A DNA stretch of 64,000 bases, taken from NCBI RefSeq assembly GCF_035046505.1, contig NC_089821.1:312959368-313023367 (forward strand), given 5' to 3'. The stretch is from Tiliqua scincoides. Lineage: Eukaryota; Chordata; Lepidosauria; Squamata; Scincidae. Position 1 is the first letter of the stretch; every line of letters starts with the position of its first letter. Below are positions 60,001 through 64,000 of this stretch, one piece after another. Under the pieces are notes generated by a model that worked only from the letters and a program-made list of their open reading frames with translations, searched no databases and was not told the origin of the DNA. The position numbers were made by a program, and so were the translations under genes.

Positions 60001-61766
60001 GCCCGGCCCGGCCCTGGGGCGCCACAGGCAGGCTCAGACGGGACGGTCGCTGCTCTGGGGCAAAGGGCTGCGAGGGCGTCCGCACTCACCTCCGAGTCCC
60101 CGCCGTCCACGCCGAAGCGCATCTTCGCCCAGGGCCCGCGGGCCTCCGGAGCCTTGGCCAGGCCGACGAGGGCGTTGCGGGGCGACACGCTGACCTGGGT
60201 CTCCGGGGGGCTCAGCCTCTGGCCGGGGGGGAACTGCAGCAGGAGGCTGTAGGCGGCGGAGTCCCCGCTGCGGAAGCGCACCCGGTAGTGCTGGGCGCCC
60301 ACCTGCCCCCGCAGGCTCTGCGGGAGGATGCCGGGCACCAGCAGCAGCAGCCTCAGGGCCTCCGCGTCCTGCGTGCAGCGGAAAGGGGGGCACAGCGCGG
60401 GGGCCGGGTCGCCGGGCTCCTCGGGGCCGCGGGCGGGGAGATCCACGTGGCTGCGGCTGCCGGCCGCGGCTTCCGGAGCGCGCTCGGTGACCGGGGCTGG
60501 CGCCGGAGGGTCCTCGTCGCCAGGAGGGGCCGGGGAGGCGGGGCGGCTGCTGCCGGGCTGGAGAGGCGGCTCGGCGGCGAGATCCTCGGGAGGCCCGGCC
60601 AGCTCCACGCTGCCGCCGCCGGGCCCCGGCGGGGCCTCCGGGCCGGGAGCGTGGCGGCGGGGAGGCGGCGAGGCCTCAGCCGGCTCGTGGGCCCCCGGAG
60701 GAGGCGGGCCGGGCGCCGGAAGTTCCGCGCGGGCCGGGGGCGGCAGGACGGGCAGCGTGACGAGCAGCCGGCGCGCGGCCTTGTCGAAGGTGGCGCGGCC
60801 GCGCGCCTCGTCCACGGCGTAGGGCAGCGGCAGGCGCAGGCGGTAGGCGGCGGCGGGGCGCTCCGAGTCGAGCCGCAGCTCCCGCCCGCGGACCTCGAGG
60901 CGCGCCTGGGCGGCGGAGGCGAGCAGCGGCAGCTCCACGCTCACCTCCAGCTCGCGCGGCACCGGGCTGGGCGCCGAGTCGCGGCTGCAGCGGAAGTCCT
61001 GCAGGTCCACGTAGCTGCGCTGCCGGAGGCTCCAGCGGGGCGTGGTGGCGGCTGGGGCGGCGGCGGGCGCGGGCCGCGTCTGGGGCGCGGGCGGCGGGTA
61101 GGCGTAGGGCGTGGGCAGCGGCGGCAGCGGCGAGGCCCCCTCCTCCTCCTCCGGCCCGGGCGGCCCGCCGGGCAGCGGCGTGCGGAGCAGCGTGGCCTGC
61201 GGCGTGCCCTTGTAGCGGGGGCTGCGCAGCGGCGCGGCGTTGGCGCGGTCGAGGCCGGCCTGGAAGTGCGCGTCCAGCGCGTCCAGCGCGGTGTCCTGCA
61301 GCAGGCGGCGCAGGCGGGGCGCGCGCGCGGCCAGGCGCAGCGCCTCGGGGTGGAAGAGCACGTCGTAGAGCAGGCGGCGCGGGCGCGGCGGGCGGCGCAG
61401 CTCCTCGCGCGGCGGCGCCAGGCAGTGCGGCAGGCGCCAGGTGCAGCCGGCGCCGGGCCCGGGCTCGCGCTCGGGCCGCCCCACCAGCGGGTGGCTGCAG
61501 ATGTTCACGTAGCAGCGGCGCTGGCCCGCCTGGCTCGTGCGCAGCACCCAGCCGGGCGTGGGGTGCAGGAAGCGGGCCAGCACGCCGCGCTCGCGCTCCA
61601 GCGCCGCCACCTCCGCCTCGTACAGCGCCCGCTGCGCCGGGTCGGCCAGCTCGGCCGCGTACTCGGCGAACAGGCTCCGGAAGCGCTCGTCGCGGAAGGC
61701 CTCCGCCAGGCGCGCCGCCTCCTCCGCGCTCAGCTCCAGCTCCTCCGGGCCCGCGCGGCGCGCCAT
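45014..61766 (-). CDS. DNAAF2: Dynein axonemal assembly factor 2 (kintoun, PIH1 family)
   Basis: Minus-strand exons 60090-61766 (559 codons), 49013-49159 (49) and 45014-45550 (178 plus stop) join in phase 0 into 786 residues; human is about 837. Residues about 40-200 are the PIH1 region (RRCYVNICSHPLVG, LYDVLFHPEAL, SPRYKGTPQ). About 245-345 and 445-575 are CS/p23-like beta-sandwich segments (VDLQDFRCSRD..., HYRVRFRSGDSAAYSLLLQF). An acidic, poorly conserved tail ends FQNSLLYELD, as in human. It acts in the cytoplasm with HSP90/HSP70 to preassemble inner and outer dynein arms; human loss causes primary ciliary dyskinesia. The first exon is very GC-rich, so both strands are open there. Exon borders: acceptors at 49160-49161 and 45551-45552, donors at 60088-60089 and 49011-49012. 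Confidence 0.95.
45998..46308. mobile_element. hAT-like MITE with perfect 8-bp target duplication
   Basis: Ends are CAGAGGTTCTCAAACTTTGAG and, inverted, CAGTGGTTCTCAAACTGGTG. Flanked on both sides by GTTTAAAT, a perfect 8-bp target duplication. Ends of this type are typical of hAT (Charlie-like) elements. No coding capacity. Confidence 0.9.
46863..47149. mobile_element. hAT-like MITE carrying a CAATCCTA insert
   Basis: Ends are CAGTGGTTCTCACAC and, inverted, CAGTATTTCTCAAACTGTGG. Flanks CACTATGG and CACTACAG agree at 6 of 8. A smaller GCTGCAATCCTACCCACACTTACCC segment at about 46987-47025 belongs to another MITE family. Relatives are at 3245 and 17302. Confidence 0.75.
48478..48665 (-). mobile_element. 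tRNA-related SINE, reverse strand
   Basis: GAAGCTGCCTGACACCAAGGCAG...GGTCCACCTGGCCCAG...GCTGGTAGCAGCTCTG, ending with a TTCTCCATGCAAAGCAGAGG segment: the reverse of a common sauropsid SINE, degenerate at its tRNA-like end. Confidence 0.55.
49270..50085 (+). mobile_element. Non-LTR retrotransposon 3' region (clade unassigned), copy 1
   Basis: Encodes the C-terminal part of a LINE polyprotein: LLYFSESWTLHSQQERKLN, AFHMRCLQRILGITWQDKV, RRLRWLGHVVRMDDGRIPKD, LQLRYKDICKRDLKALG-like segments and a terminal zinc finger (CGRDCHSRIGLFSH...C). The open part is 49395-49943. It ends with the conserved GCGATACCA(T/G)AGTCT...GACTG 3' end. I recognise the type from many reptile genomes but cannot assign the clade. 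Confidence 0.8.
50100..50620 (-). mobile_element. Same LINE, copy 2, inverted against copy 1
   Basis: Minus-strand copy starting at its 3' end (GTTGCCAATACCAG... at about 50088-50100) and running to the VPSNTVLERAGIPSMYSLL segment near 50600, where it is truncated. The 3' ends of copies 1 and 2 face each other with about 25 bp between them. Confidence 0.85.
51699..51875. mobile_element. Harbinger-like MITE
   Basis: AGGCCCAAATCCTAACCAATTTTCC at the left and GGTTAGGACTGCGCCCT at the right form the same inverted ends as 54435-54839, with a shared interior (CACTGGCATAGCGGTGCCAGTGGGG). Confidence 0.55.
52270..53290 (+). mobile_element. LINE relic with restriction-like endonuclease, two partial copies
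   Basis: The second copy (about 52590-53290) reads DHLVNCCKK, then LPHNTPDITIIDKKDK followed by IVDTAIPG, the PD...(D/E)xA-like core of a restriction-type nuclease, then ELEKIIKYKDPQIEIERLW and SQLQKGVLLGTACIL. The first copy (52275-52560) repeats only the last section (IEIKRL..., AINQLQKAAILGTAYILRRHL). Several stop codons interrupt both. A C-terminal nuclease is characteristic of the R4/Dong-like LINE group; clade assignment is by memory. Confidence 0.65.
54435..54839. mobile_element. Harbinger-like MITE with TTA target duplication
   Basis: Starts GGGCCCAATCCTATCCAA and ends, inverted, GGGCACAATCCTAAACAA, with TTA directly on both sides (54432-54434 and 54840-54842). The interior holds a perfect 23-bp palindrome (arms about 54484-54507 and 54520-54543, CCCCGCAGCAGGGAAAGTGG) and a hAT-like end near 54740. 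Confidence 0.75.
54843..55617. other. Unrecognised intronic sequence
   Basis: AT-rich toward its end (55375-55560), no gene and no repeat family recognised. Confidence 0.35.
55618..56012 (+). mobile_element. CR1 3' end with a duplicated tail
   Basis: Starts within ORF2 ([12 protein letters not shown] region), runs to the CR1 3' end at about 55860, then after the linker AACTACAATTCCCAGGACGC repeats the last ~110 bp of CR1, ending TTCTTAAGTTCTTATG. The linker and its position are the same as in the tandem array at 27272-28365. Confidence 0.88.
56013..58110. other. AT-rich intronic sequence, unrecognised
   Basis: No convincing gene. ATAAATA runs at 56605-56650, a C run at 57918-57927, and a CAATCC-type MITE end (GGACATAGGATTGGGCTG) at 57969-57986. 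The 57061-57240 segment looks like old degraded coding-like repeat, but I cannot name it. Confidence 0.35.
58112..58550 (+). mobile_element. Same LINE as 49270-50085, copy 3
   Basis: Begins at the RLRWLGHVVRMDDGRIPKD segment, contains LRYKDICKRDLKALG and the terminal CARCGRDRHSRIGLFSH zinc-finger segment, and ends GATACCATAGTCTCTTGAGACTGAAGGTTGCCAAC. Open across 130 codons, so not very old. Confidence 0.85.
58551..59930. other. Promoter-proximal part of DNAAF2 intron 1
   Basis: Unrecognised, except for a short CAATCC-type MITE at 59678-59755 (GGGAGTAAGCCCCACTGAC...CACAGGATTGGGCTG). Confidence 0.4.
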
Positions 61767-61921
61767 GGCCGCTGCCTCGCAGGGAGCCGGAGCCGGAGCC
61801 GTCGCCAGGGAGACGAGCCAAACAAGATGGCCGCCGCGGCGTCGTTGCCGTGGAAACGGAGCTGCTCGGTTGCCACAGCGACCCCTGCTGAGGCGGGAGG
61901 AGGAGGCCTCAGGGCGGAGAC
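61767..61921 (-). promoter_or_regulatory. DNAAF2 promoter and 5' UTR region
   Basis: CpG-rich sequence immediately upstream of the DNAAF2 ATG (minus strand), part of the island that covers exon 1. Contains AACAAGATGGCCGCC (minus-strand GGCGGCCATCTTG), a YY1-type site, and paired GTTGCC(G/A)TGG/CAACGACGCC elements resembling RFX X-boxes (for example GTTGCCGTGGAAAC at 61846-61859), apt for a cilia gene. Confidence 0.5.
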
Positions 61922-62025
61922 CAGGGACGTGCGGTGGGCGTGGCAGCCTCCAGCCGGTGCCCTTCGGAGGACGCGCTTTCCAAAGGGCGGCAGCGGGAGG
62001 CTGCCTCGCCCGCCGCACGTCCCTG
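61922..62025. mobile_element. GGACGTGCGGTGGG-family MITE in the DNAAF2 promoter
   Basis: 104 bp with near-perfect inverted ends, CAGGGACGTGCGGTGGGCGT and, inverted, CAGGGACGTGCGGCGGGCGA, followed by mirrored GGCAGCCTCC/GGAGGCTGCC. This is the cleanest copy of the family in the window. Confidence 0.8.
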
Positions 62026-62479
62026 GTGGGGGCGCGCAGGTCCGCGCTGGTCCTGCGCCAGCTGTTTGTGGCCGGCTGGCTGGCTGGCTGGCAGGGACCT
62101 TCCTGAGGAGCCCTCAGGTGCTGAGCGCGCAGGCAGCCTGCTGGGAAGCCTCAGCGCCCGGCTGCCGCGCGGAAGGTCGCCGCCCGCCCCAGGCCACTGC
62201 TCCTGGGAACAGCAGAGGTGGGCTGCCTAGAGATCTTGGCCTTCAGGTGCCACTGCGGCCCCTTGAATGAAGGGTTGCGGGACCAGCTGTGACACCTGCG
62301 GTGTCCGTTAAGGAAAGGGTGGGCCATAGCTGCGACTTTACAGCCACTAAGCCAACCCTCGCCCTGCTGCAGCTTGCAGGATCTCCTCTTCCGTCGTCCT
62401 GGACGTGCTTGTCTGGCGGCACAAGACTTGAGCCCTGGGCTTTCCTGCAAGTTTTAGAGCTCTGGGCCTCACGTTCCTT

Positions 62480-62640
62480 AACAGCCTTGCTTGATCAGGG
62501 CTTGCCCCTCTAGGGCAGCTTCCTGTATCCCAGTGGCCCACCAGATGCTGCTGGGAGCACAAGACCACAAGGCACCTGCATCCTATTGGCATTCCTTTGC
62601 ACCTGACGTTCTGAGGCATTCCACAGGGGCTTCAGAAAAA
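62480..62640 (-). mobile_element. Degraded CR1 3' end
   Basis: Reverse-strand CR1 3' UTR with many differences from the young copies, similar in age to the old CR1 at 2787-3240. Confidence 0.65.
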
Positions 62641-63482
62641 ATTTCCAGAATGTAGACCTTTTGAAAGGCTTGTGCAGCAAATTTTGAGGTAATGTTTTAA
62701 CAAGGCTCCTCTAAGCTTAACATAGTTTAGGGGCTCACAAGTCTAAATCCAGCACTGATTTCCTAGCAGTTCTCTGCTTTTTGCCTTCTTGCTGTGTCAG
62801 AGTTCCTATAGGGGCTGGAGATGCTGACATCCTTGTGTGTGTTCGGCCTGCCATTGTGGCACCCCAATGGCTATTGGTGGTGACCACCACTGTGGAGCAG
62901 TTCATTGGGCCTGCAACCCGCCTCCTGCATGGTTCACCCTGGTGATAAACTCCTTGAATATCTGGCTGATCTTGGTGCTGCTTCATGATGGATGGGGCTG
63001 TGTCAGGATTTCCATGGATTCTGGCAGTATGAGCTATGCTAATGTGGAGCTGCGTGGGTTCCTACCACACACACACACCCCTCCACTGGACAGGCTCAAG
63101 ATATGATGGGTGTCACACTGGCGTTGGCATGGCATCCAAATAGGATTGTAGACTTATTTTATCTTTTGTATGAAAATTTATTTACAAAATTTTAGTACAG
63201 CATTGCATTGTATGTATATGTAGTATGCAGTGAAAATCCATGATCAGTGCTCGCAGTGCTTGCTCAATGTGATGTCTAGAATGGTCAGAATTGCTGTTGA
63301 CGGGTTCAAAGTCCTTGGAGTTTGCTGGGGGAAAAAAAAGAAAATCAGTTTCCATTTACTATAAATGCATCAGTGACTTTTGAAACTTATTGACCTCTCT
63401 TGATGGCTGATAACTGATTGGTGACCTCAGTAACTTAAAAAAAACAACCAGAGACATCACAATGTCCCATTGTGTTAGAAAA

Positions 63483-63531
63483 TTTCTAACACTGTGGTAC
63501 ATCACAATATGATGTACCACAGTGTTAGAAA
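63483..63531. repeat. Perfect 22-bp palindrome
   Basis: Arms TTTCTAACACTGTGGTACAT(CA) and its exact inverse around the five-base loop CAATA. Could extrude as a cruciform or be a tiny MITE; no target duplication noticed. Confidence 0.85.
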
Positions 63532-64000
63532 TCTTCTAACAAAACAAATCAGAGTATGCTTCCTCAAAGATGCTCTCCCCTCCCCAACAATATTTACTGG
63601 CATTGTAACAATTCTCCTAGAGAATTTCATTGGTCAACTCCTTTTATGTAGGAGTAGTCAAGCTTCAGAAATCCTTCCTTTTCCAGATTAATTCAGATGA
63701 TTGTTAGCCAGCAGTGAGCATATAAAGACTGCAACAGTGCAGATCTTAGCTACTATGGATTTTTCCCCATCATTTATGTTGCAGTTTCCAACTGGAAAGT
63801 TGGATAGGGTTGGGCCCTTAATATTTTAATGAGAGTGGGATAACAAATGAAACAGACATCAAATTCTTTGTACTTTTCCTTCTGCCTGATAAGAGTATAT
63901 AACTTAACAATTTGCCTAATTCTTTTATCAGTGCAGTGTAATAAATGGCATTGCTATATCCATTCTGTATTTAAAAACAAAGCAGGAACTCAAATGTACT

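Larger units (their letters stand above)
49160..60089. other. DNAAF2 intron 1 (10.9 kb)
   Basis: Filled largely by repeats listed separately: head-to-head LINE copies (49270-50620), a restriction-endonuclease-type LINE relic (52270-53290), MITEs (51699-51870, 54435-54839, 59678-59755), a CR1 tail dimer (55618-56012) and a third LINE fragment (58112-58550). L2/SINE-type tails occur at about 51137-51212 (reverse) and 53522-53575. 50640-51135 and 53580-54430 contain nothing recognised. Confidence 0.5.
62026..64000. other. Intergenic right end
   Basis: 62480-62640 is a degraded reverse CR1 3' end (CTTGATCAGGGC...GGGCAGCTTCCTGTATCCCAGTGGCCCACC). 63483-63531 is a perfect palindrome. At 63788-63818 a MITE end, AAAGTTGGATAGGGTTGGGCCCTTAA, is visible without a partner. 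POLE2, the next gene in human, is not reached. Confidence 0.45.

Noticed and set aside
59802-62270. 822-codon open frame on the plus strand, opposite DNAAF2 exon 1
   Set aside because: Composition artefact: the GC-rich, low-stop exon of DNAAF2 leaves the opposite strand open. The translation is arginine- and alanine-rich with no domain.

Overview
The window is vertebrate nuclear DNA, most likely from a squamate reptile (lizard or snake). The evidence is spliced genes with GT-AG introns and CpG-island promoters, CR1 LINEs and their 3' ends at ten or more sites, hAT-like and Harbinger-like foldback elements, and a SCAN-KRAB zinc-finger gene of a kind squamates carry in numbers. The gene order RPS29/7SL - LRR1 - MGAT2 - DNAAF2 matches, from memory, human 14q21.3. 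No species call is possible from sequence alone.

Layout. (1) 1-5034 and 20921-26500 are the two arms of a large inverted duplication; the left arm runs off the window edge. Each arm carries an intact RPS29 gene and, 171 bp from its start codon on the opposite strand, an intact 299-nt 7SL (SRP) RNA gene. The arms are nearly identical over RPS29/7SL, but their distal parts are in different order (A-X-B-X-C versus A-X-C-X-B), and the right arm has an extra CR1 insertion. (2) The 5-21 kb spacer holds a complete three-coding-exon SCAN-KRAB-C2H2 gene (532 aa) behind a CpG island; a roughly 4 kb hAT-like foldback element with a CR1 inside it sits in its second intron. (3) 26.5-33 kb is intergenic and contains an eight-unit, ~139-bp tandem array of CR1 3' ends whose junctions carry a ZNF143/GFY-like motif. 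(4) 33.0-38.9 kb is LRR1 (four exons, 416 aa). (5) 40.7-42.1 kb is the single-exon MGAT2 (450 aa). (6) 45.0-61.8 kb on the minus strand is DNAAF2 (three coding exons, 786 aa), convergent with MGAT2; its 10.9 kb first intron holds head-to-head LINE copies forming a ~1 kb inverted repeat, a LINE relic with a restriction-like endonuclease motif, MITEs and a CR1 dimer. (7) 62-64 kb is intergenic.

Functionally the genes are a conserved neighbourhood rather than a pathway: ribosomal protein and SRP RNA (translation and secretion), a CUL2 substrate receptor (replisome unloading), a Golgi N-glycan transferase and a dynein-arm assembly factor. The most noteworthy structures are the duplicated RPS29/7SL cassette flanking a lineage-type zinc-finger gene, and the CR1-tail array with its repeated transcription-factor-like motif. 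All exon limits were set by reading splice signals and comparing with remembered human proteins; no alignment was run.
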